Below are positions 57,177 through 64,000 of a stretch of 64,000 nucleotides of DNA, piece by piece. Below the pieces are notes generated by a model that made no database searches, was not told the origin of the DNA, and saw nothing but the letters and a program-made list of their open reading frames with translations. Position 1 is the stretch's first letter. Each line of letters starts with the position of its first letter. Origin of the DNA: Legionella sp. PC1000 (GTDB taxonomy: Bacteria; Pseudomonadota; Gammaproteobacteria; Legionellales; Legionellaceae); NCBI RefSeq assembly GCF_014109805.1, contig NZ_CP059400.1:776001-840000 (forward strand). The letters run 5' to 3'. The position numbers were made by a program, and so were the translations under genes.

Positions 57177-59414
57177 ATGTTAGACAGGACCATTATAGTT
57201 GATGAGCAATTTTTAAAGCGAGTAGAGCAAGCGGACTTCCCAAAACCCAAGAGTACAATGAGTCCGGAAACGGCGGAATTGGATAAAAAAACTGCCATAG
57301 AGCTTTTTGATTCGCAAATTAAATCACGCCTTCTTGATTTGATTGCCAGACAGCTTAAGGAAAAAGGCTTGTCTTTTTATACTATAGGCAGCAGTGGACA
57401 CGAAGGTAATGCGGTTTGGGGGCAGGTTTTTCGCCCAGACGATATGGCATTTTTGCATTATCGAAGTGGGGCTTTTTATTTACAACGTGCCAAGAAATTA
57501 CCCGGTGTAGATGGTGTTAGAGATATCTTATTTTCTTTAGTTGCTGCCGCAACTGATCCGATTTCAGGAGGACGCCATAAAGTTTTTGGTAGTGTTCCTT
57601 TAAATATTCCGCCGCAAACATCAACAATTGCTTCCCATTTACCCAAGGCTTTGGGCGCTGCGTTATCAATTACGCGAGCAAAAGAATTAAACATTCATAG
57701 CCACTTAAATCCAGATTCAGTCATCATTTGCTCTTTTGGTGATGCATCAACGAATCATGCTTCGGCGCAAGCCACTTTAAATTCTTGCTCATGGATTTCG
57801 CAACAAAATTATCCGTTACCCATTGTGTTTATTTGTGAAGACAATGGAATTGGGATTTCAGTACCTACGCCATCGGATTGGATAGAACGTTCAGTTCGAG
57901 CTCGACCTGGATTGCATTATATTGCTTGTGATGGCTTGAATGTCGCTGATGCGTATGCGAGTGCCCAAGAAGCAGAATATTTGGCCCGTGTAAAAAAACA
58001 ACCTGTTTTTTTGCATATGCGTTGTGTGCGCTTATTGGGTCATGCCGGTTCTGATATTGAGTCACAATATTGTACACCCGCTGAAATCGAAGCCAGAGAA
58101 GCTCAAGATCCTTTATTGCATACAGCCGGTATTCTTTATCGCGAAGGTTGGATGACTGTTCAAGACATGCTGAGTCTTTATCGGAATAATAAAGATTTAA
58201 TTGAAGCAAAAGCGGTAGATGCGATAAGACAACCCAAACTTTCCAGTGCTGAAGCAGTAATGTCTTCGTTAATTCCTAGCATGCCAAAAAAACAAGCGTT
58301 TCCTCTACCTAGTGAGGAAAGGCGGACAGAGGTCTTTGCGAACGCATTCTCACAGTTATCCCAAAAACGCAATTTATGTCAGCAGATTAATTTTGCGTTG
58401 ACTGATTTAATGCTGCAATACCCCAATATGGTGGTATTTGGTGAAGATGTGGCCAAAAAGGGGGGGGTTTATCGAGTGACTGCTGATCTGCAAGCCCGTT
58501 TTGGAAAACGCCGGGTATTCGATACTCTTTTGGATGAAACGACAATTATAGGCACTGCAATTGGCATGGCGCACAATGGGTTTATTCCCGTTCCGGAAAT
58601 TCAGTTTTTGGCTTATTTGCACAATGCAGAAGACCAGCTACGTGGTGAAGCATCCACATTATCCTTTTTTTCCAGCGGCCAATATCAAAATCCTATGGTC
58701 CTTCGTATCGCCTCATTGGCGTATCAAAAAGGATTTGGCGGCCATTTCCATAATGATAACTCGATTGCTGTATTACGCGATTTGCCAGGAGTGATTGTCG
58801 CATGTCCTTCAAATGGGCCCGATGCTGCAAAAATGTTGCGTACGTGCATGCGTTTGGCTTATGAAGAAGGAAGGGTGGTTGTCTTTTTAGAGCCTATTGC
58901 TTTATATATGACTAAAGACTTGCATGTACCTGGCGATAACGGATGGCTTTTTAATTATCCAGCCCCAGATGCCATGATTGCACCAGGTGAAGTAGGCGTG
59001 TTTGGCGAAGGGGCAACGGTTATTTTAACCTATGCCAATGGGTATTATTTATCGCGGCAAGCGGCAGCGGTACTGCAAGAAGAACATAGCATTTCTGTGA
59101 AAATAGTGGATTTGCGTTGGCTTAGTCCCTTGCCGGTTAAAGCAATTTTGAAAGAATTAGCCAAAGCAAAACAGGTACTCATTGTGGATGAAGGCAGGCA
59201 AAGTGGTTCAGTGAGCGAGGGCTTGATGACTTTATTGTTAGAAGAAGCCTCATCCAGGTTGAAAATCAAACGAATTACCGGTAAAGATTGCTTTATTCCC
59301 TTGGGTAATGCATGGCAATATTTGTTACCCAGTAAAGAAAGTATTATTGAAGCCGTAATTGCGTTACAGTCTGATAAAAGGGAGAAAGAAAGTGGACGAC
59401 TTGTTGTTTCTTGA
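57177..59414 (+). CDS. 2-oxo acid dehydrogenase E1, fused alpha and beta subunits
   Basis: 745 residues from the ATG at 57177 (AGGA upstream); the frame extends to 57078 without homology. Residues 1-350 are E1-alpha-like with the thiamine diphosphate motif IICSFGDASTNHAS...N and FICEDNGIGIS; residues about 385-735 are E1-beta-like (FGEDVAKKGGVYRVTADL, IGTAIGMAHNGFIPVPEIQFLAY, RIASLAYQKGFGGHFHNDNS). Such fusions occur for branched-chain or related 2-oxo acid dehydrogenases. No E2 or E3 gene is adjacent. The stop overlaps the next start by 23 bp, so they are coupled. Confidence 0.88.
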   Translation: MLDRTIIVDEQFLKRVEQADFPKPKSTMSPETAELDKKTAIELFDSQIKSRLLDLIARQLKEKGLSFYTIGSSGHEGNAVWGQVFRPDDMAFLHYRSGAFYLQRAKKLPGVDGVRDILFSLVAAATDPISGGRHKVFGSVPLNIPPQTSTIASHLPKALGAALSITRAKELNIHSHLNPDSVIICSFGDASTNHASAQATLNSCSWISQQNYPLPIVFICEDNGIGISVPTPSDWIERSVRARPGLHYIACDGLNVADAYASAQEAEYLARVKKQPVFLHMRCVRLLGHAGSDIESQYCTPAEIEAREAQDPLLHTAGILYREGWMTVQDMLSLYRNNKDLIEAKAVDAIRQPKLSSAEAVMSSLIPSMPKKQAFPLPSEERRTEVFANAFSQLSQKRNLCQQINFALTDLMLQYPNMVVFGEDVAKKGGVYRVTADLQARFGKRRVFDTLLDETTIIGTAIGMAHNGFIPVPEIQFLAYLHNAEDQLRGEASTLSFFSSGQYQNPMVLRIASLAYQKGFGGHFHNDNSIAVLRDLPGVIVACPSNGPDAAKMLRTCMRLAYEEGRVVVFLEPIALYMTKDLHVPGDNGWLFNYPAPDAMIAPGEVGVFGEGATVILTYANGYYLSRQAAAVLQEEHSISVKIVDLRWLSPLPVKAILKELAKAKQVLIVDEGRQSGSVSEGLMTLLLEEASSRLKIKRITGKDCFIPLGNAWQYLLPSKESIIEAVIALQSDKREKESGRLVVS

Positions 59415-60549
59415 TGAGCAGTTGAATGGTGATGAGCGCATGATACGTGACAGCGTAGCGCGTTTCGTCAGCAACGATGTAATGCCTTTGATGGTTGAGT
59501 CTTTTGAACATGCTCAATTTCCACGCGAGCTTATTAGAAAATCCGCAGAAATAGGTTTATTAGGTTTGACTTTGCCTGCAGAATACGGCGGTGCTGAAGC
59601 ATCTTATGTAGCGTACGGTTTAGTGTGTCAGGAACTGGAGCGCGGTGACAGTGGATTACGCAGTTTTGTCTCAGTACAAAGTTCCTTATGCATGTATCCT
59701 ATTTTTCGTTATGGTTCGGAAGAGCAACGCGTGCGTTTTTTACCAGGAATGGCTACAGGCGAGATCATTGGTTGTTTTGGTTTGACCGAACCTGATTTTG
59801 GCTCGGATCCGGCGGGTATGAGAACTACCGCGAAGAAAGTTAAGGGCGGCTGGTGTTTGAATGGCGCAAAAATGTGGATAACCAATTCACCAATCGCTGA
59901 TATCGCGATTGTTTGGGCAAAAACCGATGAAGGTATTCGTGGTTTTATTGTGGATACGAACTCTCAAGGATTAAGCCGTCCTGAAATCAAATTAAAAATG
60001 TCATTACGCGCCTCCATTACTGGGGAATTGGTTTTTGATAATGTGTTTGTACCTGACGAAAATTATCTACCCGGTAGTGAAAAGGGTATAGGCGCACCTT
60101 TAAGTTGCTTAAGTCAGGCACGCTATGGAATTGCTTGGGGGGCTCTGGGTGCTGCAATGGCATGTTTTGATATTACCCGCGACTATTTGTTAGAGCGTAA
60201 ACAGTTCAACAAGCCATTAGCTTCTTTCCAGCTTATTCAAAAAGACCTGGCAGATATGTATACTGAAATTCTTAAGGCACAATGTCTTAATTTACAGATA
60301 GGCCGAATAAAAGATAATCATCGTGAGAATCCAGTGATGATTTCCCTTGCTAAGGGCAATGCTTGCCGTGAGGCATTGAACATTGCGCGAAAATGCAGGA
60401 ATCTATTAGGAGCAAACGGAATCAGTCTTGAATACCATGTGATTCGCCACATGCTTAATTTGGAATCAGTATTTACGTACGAGGGTACGGATAACGTCCA
60501 TACTCTGGTACTGGGAAAACATATTACAGGAATTAATGCTTTTGCTTAA
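59392..60549 (+). CDS. gcdH: acyl-CoA dehydrogenase, glutaryl-CoA dehydrogenase type
   Basis: 385 residues from the GTG at 59392 (GGGAG upstream); this start gives the expected DDLLFLDEQLNGDERMIRD beginning. FAD-binding and substrate motifs: CFGLTEPDFGSDPAG, MWITNSPIADI, ITGELVFDNVFVP and the catalytic Glu in FTYEGTDNVHTLVLG, which in this form is typical of glutaryl-CoA dehydrogenase, the oxidative decarboxylation of glutaryl-CoA to crotonyl-CoA. Preceding E1 fusion would supply acyl-CoA substrates; 2-oxoadipate is a plausible shared pathway but not proven. Confidence 0.85.
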   Translation: MDDLLFLDEQLNGDERMIRDSVARFVSNDVMPLMVESFEHAQFPRELIRKSAEIGLLGLTLPAEYGGAEASYVAYGLVCQELERGDSGLRSFVSVQSSLCMYPIFRYGSEEQRVRFLPGMATGEIIGCFGLTEPDFGSDPAGMRTTAKKVKGGWCLNGAKMWITNSPIADIAIVWAKTDEGIRGFIVDTNSQGLSRPEIKLKMSLRASITGELVFDNVFVPDENYLPGSEKGIGAPLSCLSQARYGIAWGALGAAMACFDITRDYLLERKQFNKPLASFQLIQKDLADMYTEILKAQCLNLQIGRIKDNHRENPVMISLAKGNACREALNIARKCRNLLGANGISLEYHVIRHMLNLESVFTYEGTDNVHTLVLGKHITGINAFA

Positions 60550-60590
60550 TCAAGGACAAAACGGTTAAGCACTAAGATCAATGACTTTTC

Positions 60591-60640
60591 GTAACCCGGA
60601 AACCCAAGCCGGGTTACACTTCGTTTCACCAAAGCTTCAA
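60591..60640. repeat. CCCGGG-type inverted repeat after gcdH
   Basis: GTAACCCGGAAACCCAAGCC-GGGTTAC is a compact palindrome, followed by ACTTCGTTTCACCAAAGC, as in the copies at 38738 and 61696. Confidence 0.6.
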
Positions 60641-60760
60641 CGTCATTGGCATCAGTAGCGTTTAATAAGGAGGTTTCTTTTTCTCAAAGTAGAACTTATT
60701 TTTCATGCATAGGATTGTGTGAAATAAAACAGGTTTATTGAGCAACTTACAGGAGTATCT

Positions 60761-61117
60761 ATGGTTAAAATAATTTCAACAAGAGCGTTAATATTAAGTT
60801 TAATTGTATTCAGCATGAATGTGCAGGCCGGGCCAAGTAAAGAATTTTTGGCCAACCAATGCTACGAGTTGTCGCGAGTCATCATCTCTTTAGCAGAGAA
60901 TCAGGAAAAAAATGTCTGCTCCAATAAACTCCATATGGCTTCAGTACAGATGAGCACCGCCGCTTTTTTAATTATGGAAGATTCCCCTGATCTGGCAAAA
61001 GAGATATTAAATAATGCAGTAGCTGCTCTGCAATATGCAGAATTGCTCAGTTGCAAACACTACATTCAAATCTCACACTCTAAATTTGAAGCTCAGAAGA
61101 TTAAAATATTATTGTAA
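60761..61117 (+). CDS. small exported protein, unknown
   Basis: 118 residues. Signal peptide of about 23 residues ending VQA before GPSKEF. The mature protein is helical and has three cysteines (NQCYEL, NVCSNK, LSCKHY). Behind CAGGAG. I recognise no family. Located in a run of small unknown genes before the tRNA. Confidence 0.65.
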   Translation: MVKIISTRALILSLIVFSMNVQAGPSKEFLANQCYELSRVIISLAENQEKNVCSNKLHMASVQMSTAAFLIMEDSPDLAKEILNNAVAALQYAELLSCKHYIQISHSKFEAQKIKILL

Positions 61118-61172
61118 TCATGATACTCTTCAAGTGCTTTGCAGAAGCCTTGAAGAGTTGCCAGGAGCTTAA

Positions 61173-61685
61173 GTGTATTCATATTTAAAAATTCTTTTTT
61201 TGATTCTCGCGATTTTTGTTATCGGTGTAGCAATTGGCGTCCGCTATCATCCATTAATTCATGTGGTGTTGGAAAAAATCTGGAATAAAACTCAAGAACC
61301 AATAACCGAAACGCTTCATTTTTGCCCTCCACCGCAAATTGTTAGAGAACATCAATATAATCCTGAAGTATTCCAAGTAGAAAAATTATACTGGCAGATG
61401 GATTATCAGGGATGGAAAGCACCGGACAAAGTTGGTTTTATGCAGGCGCTGATTAATGAGAACAATAACTTGGTTTGTTATTATCGCTGGCCAAATCCAG
61501 AAGATAAAGGAACCTATTTATGGATGACCATTCACTTATCGCCCTCAGTGAATCAATTAGTGAAGCCCTATGGTTCCTATTGGACAATACAAAAAGAAGA
61601 AAAGCAGGCTTTATGCCGATCAGGAATTAATGCATGCGGCTTTATTCTTTCAGAAAGTTCTAAAAGAGTTATCCCTCAGAAATAA
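61173..61685 (+). CDS. membrane-anchored protein, unknown
   Basis: 170 residues, GTG start at 61173 with AGGAG five bases upstream. One N-terminal membrane helix (ILFLILAIFVIGVAIGV) acts as signal anchor, followed by a soluble domain of about 140 residues with FCPPPQIVREH and LVCYYRWPNPEDKGTYLWMTI. The spacing of aromatic residues and the Cys-containing segments suggests a compact strand-rich fold. No match recognised; the position 56 bp after the preceding gene allows cotranscription. Confidence 0.7.
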   Translation: MYSYLKILFLILAIFVIGVAIGVRYHPLIHVVLEKIWNKTQEPITETLHFCPPPQIVREHQYNPEVFQVEKLYWQMDYQGWKAPDKVGFMQALINENNNLVCYYRWPNPEDKGTYLWMTIHLSPSVNQLVKPYGSYWTIQKEEKQALCRSGINACGFILSESSKRVIPQK

Positions 61686-61695
61686 ATGCAGATTG

Positions 61696-61779
61696 TAGCC
61701 CGGGTGCAGCCTAGCGGAACTCGAGTAGGGAAAAATTTATGCAAAAATCCCGGGTTCCGCTGCGCTGCACCAAGGCTAC
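61696..61779. repeat. CCCGGG-type inverted repeat before tRNA-Pro
   Basis: GTAGCCCGGGTGCAGCCTAG facing CCCGGGTTCCGCTGCGCTGC...GGCTAC, about 84 bp. Similar to 38738-38794. It ends the preceding gene and lies about 65 bp before the tRNA. Confidence 0.7.
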
Positions 61780-61845
61780 AAAATAATAGTGAATCGATAA
61801 GCTCTTGTTATTTCCCTCAGACTTAGTTATCATTTGCCACCAAGT

Positions 61846-61922
61846 CGGGGCGTAGCGCAGCCTGGTAGCGTACTAGCATGGGGTGCTAGTGGTCGAAGGT
61901 TCAAATCCTTCCGTCCCGACCA
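61846..61922 (+). tRNA. tRNA-Pro (anticodon GGG)
   Basis: 77 nt with a 7-bp acceptor stem CGGGGCG / CGTCCCG (one G-U pair), D-stem GCGC region, anticodon arm CTAGC-ATGGGGT-GCTAG giving GGG, T-arm AGGTTCAAATCCT and encoded CCA. Close in form to E. coli proL. The 3' end is a common integration site for mobile elements. Confidence 0.96.
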
Positions 61923-61999
61923 AGCCCAGTAAGGGTTATAATAAATCCCCATTCACTAATATAAAATCTTGGCTACACTTCTGGCTACACTTTCTGGAA

Positions 62000-62296
62000 A
62001 TGGTCCAAATGAGCGTAATAAATATTAAACCTATTTCTGAAATTTATCTTCGTGTTCGGGGTGAGTTAAAGTTATTGAAAATTGCTCTGATAAATAAAGA
62101 CTTAAAAAAAATTATGCGGCATAGAACCACCTTGCATAGCTTAACAACAAATTTTGAAATTAGTTTAAAGCATAATGAAAAAAATTTACTTATCCATTAT
62201 AGGATTAAAGAAGCATCTAAGAATTTATTGATGCTTGTGCAATCCACTCTTCATACCGCATCGCACTACCTTTCGATGAATTTAGGGTGTCTATGA
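62000..62296 (+). CDS. short unknown protein, doubtful
   Basis: 98 residues from the ATG at 62000. Mostly helical (KPISEIYLRVRGELKLLKI). RBS is poor; 80 bp of the 3' end overlap the convergent gene at 62217. Upstream the repeat GGCTACACTTCTGGCTACACTT follows the tRNA. May be a remnant gene. Confidence 0.35.
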   Translation: MVQMSVINIKPISEIYLRVRGELKLLKIALINKDLKKIMRHRTTLHSLTTNFEISLKHNEKNLLIHYRIKEASKNLLMLVQSTLHTASHYLSMNLGCL

Positions 62297-62825
62297 GTGG
62301 CTTCCAAAGTTGTTTTCGAATTTTTTCATTATATGTTGAATTGGTTGCATGTATCATAATTGACCATAAATGCCATTTATAGGCATCTTTTCTCATAGAA
62401 TTAATCAATCCAAGTCTATGTAATATGTTTTTTAATTGATTTAGAGGTTCTCCGGTTAAAAGAGATTTAGTTTGTGGTTGCAATTTAATTGAAAAATTTG
62501 CATTGAATTCTTTAACTCCCGTTTCAAAAATAGTTTTTACTATTTCTGAGTAATCTGAGGAATTTCGATATTTTTGGAATAGTTGTGCAGGACTTCCACT
62601 AGCCAGAATTTTATATTCAATCTTGATGTCTTGAGGGTTAAAACTATTTAATTGATCAAAATATTCCCTGACAGCTTTTTGCACGTTATATTTAAAATCA
62701 TTCAAATTTATATCGATTTTTCTTGGTTCAACAAGCAAATTAAATTCATTTTCAGTAAAATCGCATATTAAATAGTGTATGCTTTTATTTTTGGCATCCC
62801 AATAAAATGAAGTTCTTATGTCCAT
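62217..62825 (-). CDS. unknown protein next to tRNA-Pro
   Basis: 202 residues from the ATG at 62825 (GGAG six bases upstream); a TTG at 62837 is less likely. No signal peptide or membrane helix. The N-terminal half (MDIRTSFYWDAKNKSIHYLI) is strand-rich, the C-terminal half helical and rich in Lys. Low GC and the place after a tRNA suggest an accessory gene. No family recognised. Confidence 0.55.
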   Translation of the reverse strand: MDIRTSFYWDAKNKSIHYLICDFTENEFNLLVEPRKIDINLNDFKYNVQKAVREYFDQLNSFNPQDIKIEYKILASGSPAQLFQKYRNSSDYSEIVKTIFETGVKEFNANFSIKLQPQTKSLLTGEPLNQLKNILHRLGLINSMRKDAYKWHLWSIMIHATNSTYNEKIRKQLWKPLIDTLNSSKGSAMRYEEWIAQASINS

Positions 62826-62942
62826 ATTTTTCTCCAAGAGTTAAATATAATATAGAACAATAATTAATCACTTTGTTGTTGAGTTACAGTATTAAGCCCC
62901 TAAGAAAGGCTTAATGATAAGAAAAATGAGGGTAAATTCCAA

Positions 62943-64000
62943 ATGTATCTTGATTCCAACCAAATTGTATTCTCACCGTCAGATCTGACTCAGTTTATGG
63001 AAAGCCCCTTTGCATCATGGATGGAACATCTTGCAATAACTCATCCAAACTTAGTGCCTACTCCTGATGAAAGTGATGAATTGTTGAGTGTTTTGCATGA
63101 CATGGGAAATCAACATGAATCAGAAGTATTAACTGCATTTGAAGCTAGAGGATTAACGATTGCTAATTTGCGCAAGCGGACTGATTCATATCAAGCAACT
63201 ATTGATGCTATGAAAAATGGGGTAGATGTAATTTACCAGGCGCATTTGGAATTGTTACCGTTTAGAGGGTACGCCGATTTTTTGATTAAAGTCCAAGGTA
63301 AAAGTATTTTTGGAGATTATTGCTATGAAATTTGGGATACTAAATTAGCCAAGTCCGTTAAGACTTATTTTCTGGTGCAATTATGTTGTTATGCTGAAAT
63401 GCTTGCTGTAATGCAACAAACAACTGCCGAGCATATCACTATTGTTTTGGGTAATAAGGAACAAAAACGATTCAGGGTTAATGATTATTTTTATTTCTAC
63501 CAAAATCTTAAGCACAAATTTTTGTCTCTGCACCAAGAATTCGATCCCGTTAAATGTCTTGATCCGGCCTCATCAAAAAGTTGGGGAAGATGGAGCATAC
63601 ATGCTGAGAATCTACTATTGGAAGCAGACCATCTGATTCAGGTTGCTACCATTACTTCTGGACAAATCAAGAAATTGAATAAAGCAGGTATCGATACCAT
63701 GACTGCTTTAGCTAACGCTAATAATAAAAATGTAAAAGGAATAAAACCTGAACTATTTGAGCGGCTAAAAGCTCAGGCCAAAATTCAAAAAGAGAGCATT
63801 GGAAAAGATATTCCTGCTTATCAGTTAATTGATAATGAAAATGGAAAAAAACAGGGATTGGCTTTGCTACCACCTAAATCAAAAAATGATATCTTTTTTG
63901 ATATCGAAGGGTTTCCTTTAGAAGATGGAGGTTTGGAATATCTTTGGGGCGTAACTTATTTTGATGATAATAGTCAGCGTCAATACATGGATTTTTGGGC
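62943..64000 (+). CDS. TM0106-type RecB-like nuclease, 3' end outside window
   Basis: First 352 codons of a longer gene starting ATG at 62943. The N-terminus IVFSPSDLTQFMESPFASWM, then GYADFLIKV and YEIWDTKLAKSV, form the PD-(D/E)xK RecB-like nuclease core (Asp and Glu/Asp-x-Lys). Helix-hairpin-like LNKAGIDTMTALANA follows, and near the window end FFDIEGFPLEDGG begins an RNase-H-like region. Family members are usually over 1000 residues with a C-terminal helicase; that part is not visible. A DNA repair or defence role is plausible. Confidence 0.82.
   Translation, partial: MYLDSNQIVFSPSDLTQFMESPFASWMEHLAITHPNLVPTPDESDELLSVLHDMGNQHESEVLTAFEARGLTIANLRKRTDSYQATIDAMKNGVDVIYQAHLELLPFRGYADFLIKVQGKSIFGDYCYEIWDTKLAKSVKTYFLVQLCCYAEMLAVMQQTTAEHITIVLGNKEQKRFRVNDYFYFYQNLKHKFLSLHQEFDPVKCLDPASSKSWGRWSIHAENLLLEADHLIQVATITSGQIKKLNKAGIDTMTALANANNKNVKGIKPELFERLKAQAKIQKESIGKDIPAYQLIDNENGKKQGLALLPPKSKNDIFFDIEGFPLEDGGLEYLWGVTYFDDNSQRQYMDFW

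Overview
The window is bacterial and looks like a chromosomal segment of a Legionella species. The support is a legiolysin-type 4-hydroxyphenylpyruvate dioxygenase at the left edge, a gammaproteobacterial gene order (rsmB-fmt, def / lysM-dprA-smg-topA), two genes behind tandem boxes that fit the published Legionella PmrA consensus, a protein ending in a CaaX box, and low-GC sequence with many Legionella-specific unknowns. The species cannot be fixed from sequence alone.

Layout. 1-6.2 kb: metabolic genes (hpd/lly, O-methyltransferase, amino-acid dehydrogenase, and a GDPD-UgpB-DUF2165 operon). 6.2-15.3 kb: an accessory block with two long tandem-duplicated SF2-ATPase/coiled-coil proteins, each behind a PmrA-like box, a 33-codon stub left by the same duplication, and two tandem paralogous helical proteins. 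15.3-24.9 kb: lipoprotein, slt, rpe, an amino-acid-binding protein gene split by an IS5-family element, glnE and rimO. 25.2-32 kb: a compact four-gene operon (GTP cyclohydrolase II-RibD reductase fusion, medium-chain dehydrogenase, a pterin synthase homologue with Glu in place of Cys, glycosyltransferase), next to a plant-IQM-like protein ending in CIIF and an MFS transporter. 32.3-40.6 kb: dsbD, groES-groEL with a sigma-32-type promoter, an outer-membrane protein, a second identical IS copy, dps and motAB. 40.6-42.9 kb: a 3-hydroxybutyrate cluster (bdhA, patatin, and an acetoacetate decarboxylase that has lost its middle). 43-46 kb: dapA, a BamC-like mini-lipoprotein and a DUF1704 metalloprotease. 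46.6-56.2 kb: unknown helical protein, CPBP protease, and translation / DNA-processing housekeeping genes. 56.6-61.7 kb: lipoprotein, fused E1 alpha-beta dehydrogenase, glutaryl-CoA dehydrogenase-like gene, small exported proteins. 61.8-64 kb: tRNA-Pro(GGG), two unknown genes and the start of a TM0106-type RecB-like nuclease.

Several intergenic regions hold palindromic repeats of two families: paired REP/REPIN-like units with interchangeable cores, and a CCCGGG-type inverted repeat.

The strongest candidates for something undescribed are the putative pteridine/pyrimidine glycoside operon at 25.2-29.1 kb, the IQM-like CaaX protein at 29.4-30.6 kb, and the duplicated PmrA-box ATPase locus at 6.2-15.3 kb.
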